Source: Nocardia fusca NBRC 14340
Lineage (GTDB): Bacteria; Actinomycetota; Actinomycetes; Mycobacteriales; Mycobacteriaceae
Assembly (NCBI RefSeq): GCF_001618425.1
Contig: NZ_BDCU01000009.1
Span: forward strand, 1 to 64,000
Direction: 5' to 3'
Length of the DNA: 64,000 bases
The position numbers and the translations under genes were made by a program. The notes beneath the pieces are model-generated. The model was not told the origin of the DNA and ran no database searches. It worked only from the letters and a program-made list of their open reading frames with translations. Below are positions 1 to 9,764 of this stretch, piece by piece (position 1 is the stretch's first letter; every line of letters begins with the position of its first letter).

Positions 1-52
1 CACAGCACCTTCGCGAGCAGGTCCACGCCTCGGCTTTCGCGAGCAGGTCCAC
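1..52. repeat. Edge copy of a dispersed intergenic repeat
   Basis: A 17-nt unit (TTCGCGAGCAGGTCCAC) occurs twice, at 10-26 and 36-52. Read on the minus strand, bases 1-52 align closely with 12420-12471, including the shared end CTCGCGAAGGTGCTGTG (one mismatch). The window therefore begins inside a copy of the repeat seen again at 12.4 and 12.9 kb. From 53 to 275 there is no gene, only further GC-rich 'gcgagca' variants and the upstream region of the next gene. Confidence 0.6.
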
Positions 53-275
53 CCCGCCTACCCGAGCGCACCGGCTTCTCACCTTTGCGAGCATGCCTCT
101 CCGATTCGTAAGCTCGCATCTCGTCTTCGCCGGCCGGCCCGCCCTCGGCGCCTTTTCCTTCGGTAGCGGCGTCACAGATCCCCGCCGTCCGATGGCAATT
201 CTCCGGACCCATTAGTGTCCGACCATACGGTCCGGCCGGAGAATCACATTTGTTCCTACTCGGTATGGTTCTGCT

Positions 276-1736
276 GTGGTTTCGACCGAGTCCGACGACG
301 TTGTGCAGGATCGCCGTACCCGTTTGCTCGCGGCGGCCGCGATCACGCTGGGCCGGCACACCGATGTGCTGACGCCGCTCGGCGAGATGTTCTCCGCGCG
401 CGGTTTCCAGCTGTACCTGGTCGGGGGCAGTGTGCGCGACGCGGTGCTCGGGCGGCTCGGGACGGATCTGGATTTCACCACCGACGCGCGGCCGGAGCAG
501 GTGCAGGAGTTGCTGCGCGGATGGGCCGATCAGCTGTGGGACACCGGGGGGCTGGCGTTCGGGACGGTGAGTGCCGCCAAGAACGGGCAGCAATTGGAGA
601 TCACCACGTTCCGTAGCGACGTCTATGACCGGGTTTCGCGGAATCCGCAGGTCAGCTTTGGTGACACGCTGGAGGACGACCTCGTCCGGCGGGATTTCAC
701 GGTCAATGCCATGGCGGTCCGGATCGCGGCCGACGGGGCGCTGGAATTCGTGGATCCGCTGGACGGGATGGCGGCACTGCTGGCCGGTGTGCTGGATACT
801 CCCGCGGCCCCGGAGGACTCGTTCGGTGACGACCCGTTGCGCATGCTGCGGGCGGCGCGTTTCGTCTCGCAGCTCGGCTTCGACGTCCATCCGCGGGTGC
901 GGGCGGCAATCACGGGGATGGCCGCGGAGATCGACCGGATCACCCCGGAGCGGGTGCGGACCGAACTGGACAAACTGATCGGTGGCGCCCACCCGATCGA
1001 CGGTATCGACATGATGTGCGAGACGGGTCTGGCCCAGCGGGTGCTGCCCGAGGTCCCGGCGATGAAGCTGGAGATCGACGAGCATCATCAGCACAAGGAC
1101 GTCTACTGGCATTCGCTGACCGTGCTGGAACAGGCCATCGACCAGGAGGAGGGTGATCCCGATCTGGTGCTGCGCTGGGCGGCGCTGTTGCACGATATCG
1201 GGAAACCGGACACCAAACGCAACGAACCCGGTGGCGGGGTGAGCTTCCACCATCACGAGGTGGTGGGCGCGAAGATGGTGCGCAAGCGGATGCGCGCGCT
1301 GAAGTATCCGAAGCAGTTCACCGAGGATGTGGCGCGGCTGGTGTTCCTGCATCTGCGGTTCCACGGTTACGGCAAGGGGCAGTGGACCGATTCCGCGGTC
1401 CGCCGCTACGTCACCGACGGCGGCGAGTTGCTGCCCCGCCTGCACAAACTGGTGCGCGCCGACTGCACCACCCGGAACAAGCGCCGGGCGGCGGCGTTGC
1501 GGTCCACCTACGACGATCTGGAGGCGCGGATCGCGCGGCTGCAGGAGCAGGAGGATCTGGCCAGGGTCCGGCCGGATCTGGACGGTAACGCGATCATGGA
1601 ATTGCTGGGGCTGCCGCCGGGGCCCGAGGTCGGGCGGGCCTGGCGTTTTCTCAAGGAGCTGCGTCTCGATCGCGGACCGCTGACCCGGGACGAGGCCGAG
1701 GCGGCGCTCGAACAGTGGTGGCAGACCCAGAAATGA
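276..1736 (+). CDS. cca: CCA tRNA nucleotidyltransferase
   Basis: Adds or repairs the 3'-CCA end of tRNAs in the cytoplasm. The 486-residue product has the class II nucleotidyltransferase head: GGSVRD at about 50-55 and the metal-binding pair D64-L-D66. Next come the tRNA-binding middle region and an HD domain with LLHDIGKP and HHHEV motifs near residues 305-330. This HD-containing layout is the actinobacterial PcnA type. The start is GTG at 276. The next gene is convergent, with its stop 9 nt away. Confidence 0.95.
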   Translation: MVSTESDDVVQDRRTRLLAAAAITLGRHTDVLTPLGEMFSARGFQLYLVGGSVRDAVLGRLGTDLDFTTDARPEQVQELLRGWADQLWDTGGLAFGTVSAAKNGQQLEITTFRSDVYDRVSRNPQVSFGDTLEDDLVRRDFTVNAMAVRIAADGALEFVDPLDGMAALLAGVLDTPAAPEDSFGDDPLRMLRAARFVSQLGFDVHPRVRAAITGMAAEIDRITPERVRTELDKLIGGAHPIDGIDMMCETGLAQRVLPEVPAMKLEIDEHHQHKDVYWHSLTVLEQAIDQEEGDPDLVLRWAALLHDIGKPDTKRNEPGGGVSFHHHEVVGAKMVRKRMRALKYPKQFTEDVARLVFLHLRFHGYGKGQWTDSAVRRYVTDGGELLPRLHKLVRADCTTRNKRRAAALRSTYDDLEARIARLQEQEDLARVRPDLDGNAIMELLGLPPGPEVGRAWRFLKELRLDRGPLTRDEAEAALEQWWQTQK

Positions 1737-1745
1737 GCCGGCCGG

Positions 1746-2570
1746 TCAGAAAACGATCAGGGTGGTACCCGCCACGATCGCGGAACGGATCTGGGCCAGG
1801 TCGAACGAGCCGCTGACCGGCGCGAGTTCTATCCGGAAGCGCACCACCACGCCGTCGCGGACGGCCCACCGCACCCGCGCGCCGCGCGGCAGCTCCCCCA
1901 TCGGGATGGGGTTCATCGTGCGCCAGCGCCGGGGAACGGGCAGCCCGGCCCAGGTGGCGCGCCGTACGACCAGGTGCAGCACATCCTCGGTGACCGAGGC
2001 GTCCAGGTCGGCGGTGATCCTCTTGCGGCGATGCACCGCGTGGATGAGCCCCTGCTCGGTCACCGAGAGTTCCCATTCCCGCTGCCGGCTCGCGAGCCAA
2101 TCCACCACGGTGTCCAGGCCGACCGTGCCCTCGATATCCACCCGGTTGGCGCGGACGCGGGTCGGCACCCCCGGGACCAGCCGGACCTCATGCGAGACAA
2201 CGGTGACCTCGTCGATGGGCCGTTCATCCCAGCGCAGCTCCCGGAGTACGGCTTTGGTCTGGAAATGCGCGCCGCGCCGGCGCACCTTCAGCAGATCCAG
2301 GGTGCCGGTCAGCCGATGACCCAGCAGCGTCGCGCTGATCTCCTGTCCGCCGAACCGGCTCAGTATGCCTTCACTGAGCACGGTGAGCAGCGTGTCCGGT
2401 AGCAGCGCGGTGACGGTCCCGGCGCCGAGGTCGGCCATCGGTTCCATCCAGGCGGTGGTCAGGCTGATCCACTGTTCCAGCCGGGTCTGCTCGAACAGTC
2501 GTTTACCCAGGTCGACGGCCCACAGTGCGTTGAACAGAGAGGCCGAGCGGGGATCGGAGTAGGCGGCCAT
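1746..2570 (-). CDS. Conserved actinobacterial protein of unknown function
   Basis: Product of 274 residues if ATG 2570 is used (GTG 2576 two codons upstream is also possible); the reading frame stays open upstream but reads as arginine-rich noise. The protein alternates hydrophobic and charged residues in a beta-rich pattern, with no clear signal peptide or catalytic motif. The layout loosely recalls lipid-binding DUF2993/LmeA-like proteins, but I see no decisive motif. It is convergent with cca and divergent from the DUF4185 gene, so 2571-2734 probably holds two promoters. Confidence 0.7.
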   Translation of the reverse strand: MAAYSDPRSASLFNALWAVDLGKRLFEQTRLEQWISLTTAWMEPMADLGAGTVTALLPDTLLTVLSEGILSRFGGQEISATLLGHRLTGTLDLLKVRRRGAHFQTKAVLRELRWDERPIDEVTVVSHEVRLVPGVPTRVRANRVDIEGTVGLDTVVDWLASRQREWELSVTEQGLIHAVHRRKRITADLDASVTEDVLHLVVRRATWAGLPVPRRWRTMNPIPMGELPRGARVRWAVRDGVVVRFRIELAPVSGSFDLAQIRSAIVAGTTLIVF

Positions 2571-2734
2571 GATCACCTTCGAGGGTACTGGGTCGGCCGG
2601 GCCCGGACCACGCGGTGTCGTCGAGGTCACCTGCCGTGTCGGGGCCGAGGCGTAACCCCCGTGCGACGCGGCCCACGACCCGCGTCGATCAATCGGCGCG
2701 GAGGCTGTCCGTTTCCGGTAGGTTCGGTCCGGCA

Positions 2735-4387
2735 ATGGGACTCGACCAGAGACTGCGAGAAGTTTTGATCGAGGTGATGCCGGACCCGCGGCCCGGCCGT
2801 GTCGGGCTCGCGTTCCTGGGATTGGTGCTCGCGGGGTATGTCGCTGTGCCGGTTCCCGCTCATGCCGCGCCGTTTCCGTGGGCACCGCCGCCGGTGAACC
2901 AGTGTGGCGAAACCGGTTTCGACCCGCTGGCCCGGGAGCCGGATCCGTCGGCCCCGCCCCCGCCGCCGGTGCAGGTGCCGCCCCAGATCGATATCCCGGT
3001 TCCGGTACCGCAGCTGCAACCGGTGCCCGTACCCGATCCGCCGCCGGACAACACCCGGATCACCCCGGATCCGTTGCCCGCCGACCCCTGCCACAACCCC
3101 TGCCCCGATATTCGCGACACACCGAAACCGGTGAAGCCCGCGCCCGGTGAGCCGGCTCCTCCCCCGGCCGCGCCGGGTGGCGGTTCGGCGAACGGCAGCA
3201 GTTCGGGTTCGTCCGGTTCCGGAATGCCGTGGCGGCTACCCGAGATCCGGGTGATGCCCGAGATCGAACCGATCCCGTACCCGGTGCCCGGCGGCCCGGG
3301 CGTGCCGCCGCAACCGGCGCCGCCACCGGTCGTACATCCGGCCGAACCGGGTCCGGTCGCGGCGCCGGTGGCGCTACCGCGGGTCGAGACGGTGCGGCTG
3401 GTCGAACAGGTCACCGGGCCCGGGTCGGCGAACCGCACCGATATGCGCTGGCAGGTCGACGGCACCGACCTCGGGCTGATGTGGGAGACCGAACCGGGCC
3501 GGATCGCCATGGTGTTCGGCGATACGTTCGGAAAGGGCTGGTCGGCCGGTGGTGTGGGCGGTCCGGACGACGACTGGCGCAGTAATGTGCTGGCCTACAG
3601 CACCGACCGAGATCTCTCCGACGGCCTGTCGCTGGAAACGATGGTGCAGGACAGCCGTTGCCACGCGGCCGAACTGCTGGGCAGTCGCAAGATCAAGAAC
3701 TGGGAGACCACCACCATCCCGACCTCCGGGTTCGCGCTCGGCCGGCGGCAGTACCTCAGCTTCATGTCGGTGAACCGCTGGAGCCGTATTCCGGGGATGT
3801 GGTGGACGAACTACGGTGGTATCGCCTATTCCGACGACGGCGGCAGCACCTGGGTCAAGGACCAGCATGCCCGCTGGGACAACCTTTTCGGGCTCGGCCG
3901 GTTCCAGGTGACGGCCATGGTGCCGCACGGCGACCACGTCTACATGTTCGGTACGCCCAACGGCCGGGTCGGGGTGATCGGGCTGGCCCGGGTCCCGAAG
4001 GACGAGGTGCTGAACAAGACGGCGTACCAGTACTGGGTGAACGGCACCTGGGCCCCGGCGGTGGAGAACCTGGCGACACCGCTGGTGGCCGGTATCGCCA
4101 GTGAGCTGTCGGTGCGGGTCGACCCGGAGACCGGGCGCTGGCAGATGAGTTATCTGGATTCCGCGCGCGGCGCGATCGTGCTGCGGACCGCCGCCGACCC
4201 ACAGGGCAGCTGGACCGAACCGGTGCAGCTGGTATCGACCGCCGACTACCCGAAGGCCTACGGCGGTTTCCTCCATCCGTGGTCCACTTCGCGGGATCTG
4301 TATTTCGCGCTGTCGGCGTGGGATTCGTACAACGTGTATCTCCTGCACGCCCGGCTGGCACCGCCGGACGAGCCGCCCGTGTCGTGA
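2735..4387 (+). CDS. Secreted DUF4185 domain protein with Pro-rich N-terminal region
   Basis: About 550 residues from ATG 2735. An N-terminal signal sequence (hydrophobic run LAFLGLVLAGYVAVPVPAHA) is followed by roughly 190 residues rich in Pro, Gly and Ala, then a folded C-terminal domain with repeated beta-propeller-like motifs (IAYSDDGGSTW, GRFQVTAM, SYLDSARG). This matches the DUF4185 family of secreted actinobacterial proteins, which have a sialidase/glycosidase-like propeller fold. The in-frame extension back to 2615 is Arg/Ser-rich and unlikely. Substrate unknown; probably a cell-envelope or exported glycan-related protein. Confidence 0.8.
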   Translation: MGLDQRLREVLIEVMPDPRPGRVGLAFLGLVLAGYVAVPVPAHAAPFPWAPPPVNQCGETGFDPLAREPDPSAPPPPPVQVPPQIDIPVPVPQLQPVPVPDPPPDNTRITPDPLPADPCHNPCPDIRDTPKPVKPAPGEPAPPPAAPGGGSANGSSSGSSGSGMPWRLPEIRVMPEIEPIPYPVPGGPGVPPQPAPPPVVHPAEPGPVAAPVALPRVETVRLVEQVTGPGSANRTDMRWQVDGTDLGLMWETEPGRIAMVFGDTFGKGWSAGGVGGPDDDWRSNVLAYSTDRDLSDGLSLETMVQDSRCHAAELLGSRKIKNWETTTIPTSGFALGRRQYLSFMSVNRWSRIPGMWWTNYGGIAYSDDGGSTWVKDQHARWDNLFGLGRFQVTAMVPHGDHVYMFGTPNGRVGVIGLARVPKDEVLNKTAYQYWVNGTWAPAVENLATPLVAGIASELSVRVDPETGRWQMSYLDSARGAIVLRTAADPQGSWTEPVQLVSTADYPKAYGGFLHPWSTSRDLYFALSAWDSYNVYLLHARLAPPDEPPVS

Positions 4388-4406
4388 GGTCCGTGGATGC
4401 CGCGGG

Positions 4407-5267
4407 TCAGCCGGTGCCCGCCGCGCGGAACCGGATCCGCTGACCGGGCCGGGCCTGCGCTACCCGGTCGATATCGGCATCGGTGACCACCGCGATCACC
4501 GGATAACCGCCGGTGATCGGGTGGTCGGCGAGGAAGATCACCGGTTGACCGCTGGGCGGAACCTGCACCGATCCGAGCGCCATACCCTCGGTGGCGAGTT
4601 CGCCGGACGATTTCCGCCGCAGCGCCGGCCCGTCCGCCCGGTCCAGGCGCGCCCCGACCCGGTCGGTGTCGGCGCTCACCGACCAGTGTCCCGTGAACAG
4701 GGCGGCCGGGTCGGTGAACCAGTCGTCCCGGGGGCCGGGCAGGGCGTGTATCTCCAGTGTTCCGTCCGGTCCGGGTAGTGGCGCCTGCTCGATGATCGGC
4801 CACTCACGGGGTGGTGGACCGATGGGGAGAGTTCCGCCGTCGCGCAACGGGGGCGGGCCGATACCCGAGAGAGTGTCGTAACTGCGGGAGCCCAGGACCG
4901 GGGGAACATCGATTCCTCCGCGTACCCCGATATAGCTGCGCAGACCGGTGCGCGTCGTGGCCAGCCGCAGGCGTCGTCCCGGCGAGAGATGCAGCACGCT
5001 CGCGTGACCCACCGGGGTCCCGTCCAGGGTCGCGGGGGCGGGCGCCCCGGTGACCGCCAGCAGCAGTGAGGTTTCGGCGCGCAGGGTCAGGCCGCCGAGC
5101 AGTACTTCGATCCCGGCGTAGCCCTCCGGGTTCCCCACCAGGCGGTTCGCCAGCCGTAGTGCCCCGCGGTCGGCCGCGCCGGAGGGTCCGACGCCGGAAT
5201 GGAACCAGCCGGGGCGACCCAGATCCTGGACGGTGGCCGCCGGGCCGACCTGCTCGACCACGATCAC
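4407..5267 (-). CDS. pxpC: 5-oxoprolinase subunit C (biotin-dependent carboxyltransferase family)
   Basis: 286 residues from GTG 5267, overlapping the pxpB stop by GTGA, which implies translational coupling. The N-terminus VEQVGPAATVQDLGRPGW and the later GIEVLLGG are typical of the KipA/allophanate hydrolase subunit 2 family. With PxpA and PxpB it forms the ATP-dependent prokaryotic 5-oxoprolinase, converting cyclised glutamate (pyroglutamate) to glutamate. The frame continues upstream to 5540 but that part only mirrors pxpB. Confidence 0.9.
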   Translation of the reverse strand: MIVVEQVGPAATVQDLGRPGWFHSGVGPSGAADRGALRLANRLVGNPEGYAGIEVLLGGLTLRAETSLLLAVTGAPAPATLDGTPVGHASVLHLSPGRRLRLATTRTGLRSYIGVRGGIDVPPVLGSRSYDTLSGIGPPPLRDGGTLPIGPPPREWPIIEQAPLPGPDGTLEIHALPGPRDDWFTDPAALFTGHWSVSADTDRVGARLDRADGPALRRKSSGELATEGMALGSVQVPPSGQPVIFLADHPITGGYPVIAVVTDADIDRVAQARPGQRIRFRAAGTG

Positions 5268-5941
5268 GAGGCAGCGTCCACATCGACGAATCGCACCCGC
5301 GCGCCGGCGCGGACGAGGGCGGGCGGGTCCCGATCGGAATCCCACATGGTCAGTGCGGTGGTGCCGATGAGTTGCCAGCCACCCGGCGTCTCCCGCGGAT
5401 AGACCGCCGACCAGCCTCCGGCCAGGCCGACCGACCCCGCCGGTATGCGGGTGCGCGCCGTATCGCGGCGCGCGACGCTGTACCGCCAGTCGGCGGCGGT
5501 GAGATAGCCGAAGCCGGGCGCGAAGCCGACGAAGGCGCACTGCCAGGTCGCGGCGGTGTGCGCGGCGATCACCTGGTCCGGTCGCAGGTCCAGCATCGCG
5601 GCCACGGTATCGAGATCGGGACCGTCGTACCGCACGGGAATCCGCACAGGTTCGGTTACGGGCGTGAATGTTCCACGGGAAACATCGGCCTGCGTCGCGC
5701 TCACCGCGGCGACGACGCGTTCCAGCTCATGCCGCACCCGGGGTGCGGAGCGCACCGAATCCAGGGTCACCAGCACGGTTTCCGCGGCAGGCAGGACGTC
5801 TACCACCCCGGCGACCGGACGCCCGGCCAATTCCGCGACCAGCCGGCCGACCCGCTCCGGATCGTCCGGGGTGAGCAGGAAGGCCCGGTCGCCGGCACAC
5901 CGTACCGCCGTCTCCTCCCGGATTCGTGGAGCTCGCGACAC
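5264..5941 (-). CDS. pxpB: 5-oxoprolinase subunit B (KipI / allophanate hydrolase subunit 1 family)
   Basis: 225 residues. The family signature is clear: IPVRYDGPDLDTVA, then FVGFAPGFGYL and PAGSVGLAGGWSAVYP, the conserved loop region of KipI/PxpB proteins. It lies between pxpA (23 nt upstream) and pxpC (4-nt overlap), the A-B-C order often found for the 5-oxoprolinase complex. Works in the cytoplasm with PxpC. Confidence 0.92.
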   Translation of the reverse strand: MSRAPRIREETAVRCAGDRAFLLTPDDPERVGRLVAELAGRPVAGVVDVLPAAETVLVTLDSVRSAPRVRHELERVVAAVSATQADVSRGTFTPVTEPVRIPVRYDGPDLDTVAAMLDLRPDQVIAAHTAATWQCAFVGFAPGFGYLTAADWRYSVARRDTARTRIPAGSVGLAGGWSAVYPRETPGGWQLIGTTALTMWDSDRDPPALVRAGARVRFVDVDAAS

Positions 5942-5964
5942 GTCACCTCACCCCGTTCCGTCGT

Positions 5965-6720
5965 TCAGGTGAACGACGCTACCGCTATCCCGGCGTCCTC
6001 GAGCGCGGCACGGATCCGCCGGGCCATCCGGACCGCGGCCGGAGTGTCGCCGTGGACGCAGATACTTTCGGGCGAGACCGCCACGGAGCCACCACCGCCC
6101 AGCACCCGGGCGGTACCGTTCTCCGCCAGCGAGACCGCCTGGGCGACTGCCGGGTCGGTACCGAGTACGGCGCCCGGGGTACCGCGCGGTGCGAGACCGC
6201 CCGCGGCGGTGTAGGCCCGGTCGGCGAAACCTTCGCTCACGAACCGGGTCCCGGCGGCCAGCGCGGATTTCTCGAGCTGGGTACCGGCGGGTCCGAGCAG
6301 GACGAGGGCGGGATCGTAGTCCCGCAGGCCCGCGAGCACGGCGTCGGCCAGCGCCGCGTCGGCCGCGGCGGCGTGGTACAGCGCGCCGTGGGGTTTCACA
6401 TACCGCACCCGGTCGCCCGCCGCCCGGGCGAAGCCGTCCAGCGCGCCGATCTGGTAGAGCGTCTCGTCCCGGAGGTCCGCGGGCGCTACCGCCATCGCCC
6501 GCCGCCCGAACCCCGCCAGGTCCCGGTATCCGATATGCGCCCCGATCCGCACCCTCTTCTCCACCGCCGTCGCGCACGTGCGCCGCATGATGGACGGATC
6601 GCCGGCATGGAAACCGCAGGCGATATTGGCGCTGGTCACGATGTCGAGCATGGCGGCGTCCTCCCCCATGCTCCATGCCCCGAACCCCTCACCGAGGTCG
6701 CTGTTGAGGTCCAGACCCAT
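5965..6720 (-). CDS. pxpA: 5-oxoprolinase subunit A (LamB/YcsF family)
   Basis: 251 residues. The start ATG 6720 follows a strong GGAGGG ribosome-binding site; an upstream in-frame ATG at 6750 lacks one. LNSDLGEGFG at the N-terminus and ANIACGFHAGDP are hallmark YcsF motifs, with VKPHGALY and CVHGDTP further on. First gene of the pxpA-pxpB-pxpC operon for pyroglutamate scavenging. Confidence 0.93.
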   Translation of the reverse strand: MGLDLNSDLGEGFGAWSMGEDAAMLDIVTSANIACGFHAGDPSIMRRTCATAVEKRVRIGAHIGYRDLAGFGRRAMAVAPADLRDETLYQIGALDGFARAAGDRVRYVKPHGALYHAAAADAALADAVLAGLRDYDPALVLLGPAGTQLEKSALAAGTRFVSEGFADRAYTAAGGLAPRGTPGAVLGTDPAVAQAVSLAENGTARVLGGGGSVAVSPESICVHGDTPAAVRMARRIRAALEDAGIAVASFT

Positions 6721-6760
6721 GGCACACCCTCCTTCCGGCTGTGTCTCCATTGTCCTCCGC

Positions 6761-8149
6761 TCATCCGGCCTTGCCGGATTGCCGAATCCTCCTGCGGTTG
6801 TTGAGCAGCAGTGCGACGATGCCGAGCCCGTAGCAGCCCGCCCCCGCCAGCACCACCCCCGGTGATCGGCCGTCGGCCGGGACGACCAGTGCCGTCACCG
6901 CGACCGCCAGGACGAACGCGATATTGAACACCGTGTCCTGGAGGGCGAAGACCTGGCCGCGGCGGTCGTCGGGGATGTCTATCTGCATGGCGGCGTCGCC
7001 GGTGAGTTTGATGGTCTGCCCGGCCAGCCCGAGCAGGAACGCCCCGGCCAGCAGGAGCTGGTGGGCGCGGTGCACGCCGTCGGATGAGTGGGTGAGGGCG
7101 GTGGGCAGAACCAGCGCCAGCTGTACCGCGATCGCACCGGACAGCGCCAGCAGGACGGTCCGGGGCCGGCCCAGGCGGGGAATGAGCAGCGGGGTGAGCA
7201 GCGCCGCCAGCAGCATTCCGGCGGCCGTCGCGGTGATCGCGACACCGAAGCCGATCAATCCACTGTCCACCGCCGCGCCCTGGGACGGTGATTCCCGCAG
7301 CACCAGCACCATGACGAGGGTGTTGGTGCCGAATACGATCCGATGGGTTCCGATACCGATCATCGCGGTGGACACATCGACCGAACGCCGGACCGCGCGT
7401 GCGCCGACCAGCAGTCCGGCGAGCACCGCCCGTACCGCGCCCGCGGTGTCGCCGGATTCCGCTTCCGGGCCGAGGGTGCGGGGGCGGAACCCGGCCGTGA
7501 GCACCACTCCGGCCACCGAACCGGTCACACTCAGCGCCACGGCGACGGCCGAACCGCTATCGCCGGCGCCGATCGCGCCGATCACCGCCACCGCGGCCGC
7601 CGCGCCGCCCGCCGCGCACACCGAGCCCACTGTCGCGAGCACGGAGTTGGCGGGCACCAGCCGGTGCTGCGCCAGCACCCGCGGCAGCGCCGCCGACACA
7701 CCGGCCGCGGTGAACCGGCTGATCCCGACCACCGCCAGCGCGAGCAGCAGGAGGAAACTCGCCCCGGCCCCGGTCAGCAGGCCCAGCGCCACCACGGCGA
7801 TCAGCAGGCCGCGCATCAGGTTGGCGATGAGCAGGACCAGTCGCCGATCCCAGCGGTCCAGCAGTGCCCCCGCGTATGGTCCGATCAGCGAATAGGGCAG
7901 CAGCAGTACCGCGAAACCGGCCGCCACGGCGAGCGGGTCGGTTTCCCGTTCGGGATTGAACAGGATCGCCCCGGACAGCGCGGCCTGGAACATGCCGTCA
8001 CCGAACTGGCTCGTGAAGCGCACGAGGGTCAGCCGGACCGCGCCGGGGCTCTCGCTGATCGCGGCGCGTAAGGCCGATAGATCGTGCCGCCGCCCGCCGC
8101 CTTCCGGTGTCCGGTCCGTGGTGGTGGGTTCGGGCGCAGAGCTGGACAC
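6761..8149 (-). CDS. Major facilitator superfamily transporter
   Basis: 462 residues with about 12 hydrophobic segments and the MFS loop motif GPYAGALLDRWDRR near residue 110-125. An N-terminal cytoplasmic tail of about 35 residues precedes TM1. The GALLDRWDRR-type loop is typical of efflux-type MFS proteins, but the substrate cannot be read from the sequence. It ends 40 nt upstream of the pxpA start, and the NUDIX gene lies 10 nt upstream, so the whole 4.4-8.7 kb block may be one minus-strand transcript. Confidence 0.85.
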   Translation of the reverse strand: MSSSAPEPTTTDRTPEGGGRRHDLSALRAAISESPGAVRLTLVRFTSQFGDGMFQAALSGAILFNPERETDPLAVAAGFAVLLLPYSLIGPYAGALLDRWDRRLVLLIANLMRGLLIAVVALGLLTGAGASFLLLLALAVVGISRFTAAGVSAALPRVLAQHRLVPANSVLATVGSVCAAGGAAAAVAVIGAIGAGDSGSAVAVALSVTGSVAGVVLTAGFRPRTLGPEAESGDTAGAVRAVLAGLLVGARAVRRSVDVSTAMIGIGTHRIVFGTNTLVMVLVLRESPSQGAAVDSGLIGFGVAITATAAGMLLAALLTPLLIPRLGRPRTVLLALSGAIAVQLALVLPTALTHSSDGVHRAHQLLLAGAFLLGLAGQTIKLTGDAAMQIDIPDDRRGQVFALQDTVFNIAFVLAVAVTALVVPADGRSPGVVLAGAGCYGLGIVALLLNNRRRIRQSGKAG

Positions 8150-8159
8150 CGCCGCGACG

Positions 8160-8663
8160 CTACCTGCCCCGCAGGCCGGGGGGTATTCCGGCCGGTCCGG
8201 GCACGCGTTCGGCGATGAGCAGATCGACGGCCTCGCGCATATCGGGCGCCATCGGCAGGGTGCCCAGCGCGCCGGCGTCTATCCAGGCGTAATCATCGTG
8301 CTCGTCCGGGTCCAGCGTTATCTCACCGGCTTCGGCTTCGGCCAGAAAACTGAATTTCCGCACCTTGGCCTTGGTGCGGGTGGCGTAGTCGAACCAGCCG
8401 AGGAAATCGGTGATCCGGCGGGCCACCAGGCCGGTTTCCTCGAGCAGTTCCCGCGCCGCGCCCTCGGTGAGCGATTCGCCGGATTCGACCCCGCCACCGG
8501 GCAGCTCGTACATCCCGCCGAGATAGTCACCCGGTACCCGGCGCACCACCAGCAGTTTCCCGTCCCGGAACACCGCGACGCCGACTACCAGGTCGGTGAC
8601 ACCGTCGCGCCGCGCGGCGGCACGCAGCCGCTGCTCGGTTCGCGCGAGTGCTTCGGGCCGCAT
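8160..8663 (-). CDS. NUDIX hydrolase
   Basis: 167 residues from ATG 8663, which follows GGGAGGTGGAGG; a start at 8693 would include that site in the coding region. The Nudix box is complete: GGVESGESLTEGAARELLEE (G-x5-E-x7-REUxEExGU with TGL following). Such enzymes hydrolyse nucleoside diphosphates linked to another group; substrate not predictable. The N-terminal region resembles those of MutT-like proteins acting on damaged nucleotides. Confidence 0.88.
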   Translation of the reverse strand: MRPEALARTEQRLRAAARRDGVTDLVVGVAVFRDGKLLVVRRVPGDYLGGMYELPGGGVESGESLTEGAARELLEETGLVARRITDFLGWFDYATRTKAKVRKFSFLAEAEAGEITLDPDEHDDYAWIDAGALGTLPMAPDMREAVDLLIAERVPGPAGIPPGLRGR

Positions 8664-8864
8664 CCTCCACCTCCCGGTTTCGTATAGATCCATTCTCGTG
8701 AAACGTGTGCCACACCGCTATTACCGCCCCGGTTGCTCACCAGCCGTTCACCCCGAGGTCGCTCGCGTAAAATGCCCAGAGCGGACAATCGACGAGGTCG
8801 TGGTATCGCCGAGGTACTACATGCGGGAAAGGTAATTGTGCCCGAGCCGGAAAGGAGTCGTGCG

Positions 8865-9644
8865 ATGTCCACGCTGCCGACGCCGCATATCGATGTACAT
8901 CGTGCGGGTGATCGTCTGAAGACCCGGATATCCTGGCTCGATTCCAAGCATTCGTTCTCCTTCGGCGCACACTACGATCCCGAGAACACCCATCACGGTC
9001 TGCTGCTGGTGAACAATGACGATATCGTTCTGCCGGGCCAGGGGTTCGATACCCATCCGCACCGCGATATGGAGATCGTGACGTGGGTGCTCGAGGGGTC
9101 CCTGGTTCATCAGGATTCGCTCGGCCACAGTGGCGTCATATACCCGGGGCTCGCGCAGCGGATGAGTGCCGGTACCGGCATCCGGCATTCGGAGAAGAAC
9201 GATTCGTGGCGGATCGACGGCAACCGGCCCGAACACGACGAACCGGTGCATTTCGTGCAGATGTGGGTGCTGCCCGACGAACCCGGGATCGAGCCGGGGT
9301 ACCAGCAACTCGAAATCGACGACCAACTGGCCGCGGGTGGTCTGGTGACCGTCGCGTCCGGGCTGCCGCGGTACCGTGACCGCACCGCCATCGCCATCAA
9401 CAGCTCGCATTCGGCACTGCACGTGGCGAAGCTGGCGCCGGACGCGCAGGCGTCGGTGGAACTGCCCGAGGCGCCCTACGTCCACGTGTTCGTCGCCCGT
9501 GGGTCGGTCGAGATGGAAGGCGTGGGCCTGCTGGACGCGGGTGACGCGGTGCGCCTGACCTTTTCCGGCGGCCAGCGGCTGACCGCGCGGGAGCCGGCGG
9601 AAGTGTTGATCTGGGAGATGCATGCCCGGCTCGGCGCCGGGTAA
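8865..9644 (+). CDS. Pirin family protein
   Basis: 259 residues from ATG 8865 with AAAGGAG upstream. The N-terminal cupin carries the metal-binding set THPHRDMEIVTWVLEG and HSEKND, followed by the pirin-type C-terminal cupin. Bacterial pirins bind Fe(II) and several have quercetinase activity or act as regulators; which applies here is unknown. It stands alone, divergent from the NUDIX gene. Confidence 0.88.
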   Translation: MSTLPTPHIDVHRAGDRLKTRISWLDSKHSFSFGAHYDPENTHHGLLLVNNDDIVLPGQGFDTHPHRDMEIVTWVLEGSLVHQDSLGHSGVIYPGLAQRMSAGTGIRHSEKNDSWRIDGNRPEHDEPVHFVQMWVLPDEPGIEPGYQQLEIDDQLAAGGLVTVASGLPRYRDRTAIAINSSHSALHVAKLAPDAQASVELPEAPYVHVFVARGSVEMEGVGLLDAGDAVRLTFSGGQRLTAREPAEVLIWEMHARLGAG

Positions 9645-9764
9645 CGTCCGAAAAGTCCGGATAAGGGTCGGTCCGTGCGTGATCGACCTCGACAATGATA
9701 TGCGGACCGAGATCGCTCGAGCGTTACCGGCAGGGTCTCGACCAGCTCAGCTGAGGAGGAACGT

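Noticed and set aside
10..52. Possible CRISPR-like tandem repeat
   Set aside because: Only two units of 17 nt with a 9-nt gap, and the unit is part of a dispersed repeat; no array and no cas genes.
5066..6214. 382-codon plus-strand ORF opposite pxpA-pxpB-pxpC
   Set aside because: Arg-rich, no start context, and the pxp genes on the other strand have clear family motifs.
6924..7895. 323-codon plus-strand ORF opposite the MFS gene
   Set aside because: Thr/Ser/Ala/Arg-rich antisense frame; the minus-strand transporter has clear membrane segments.
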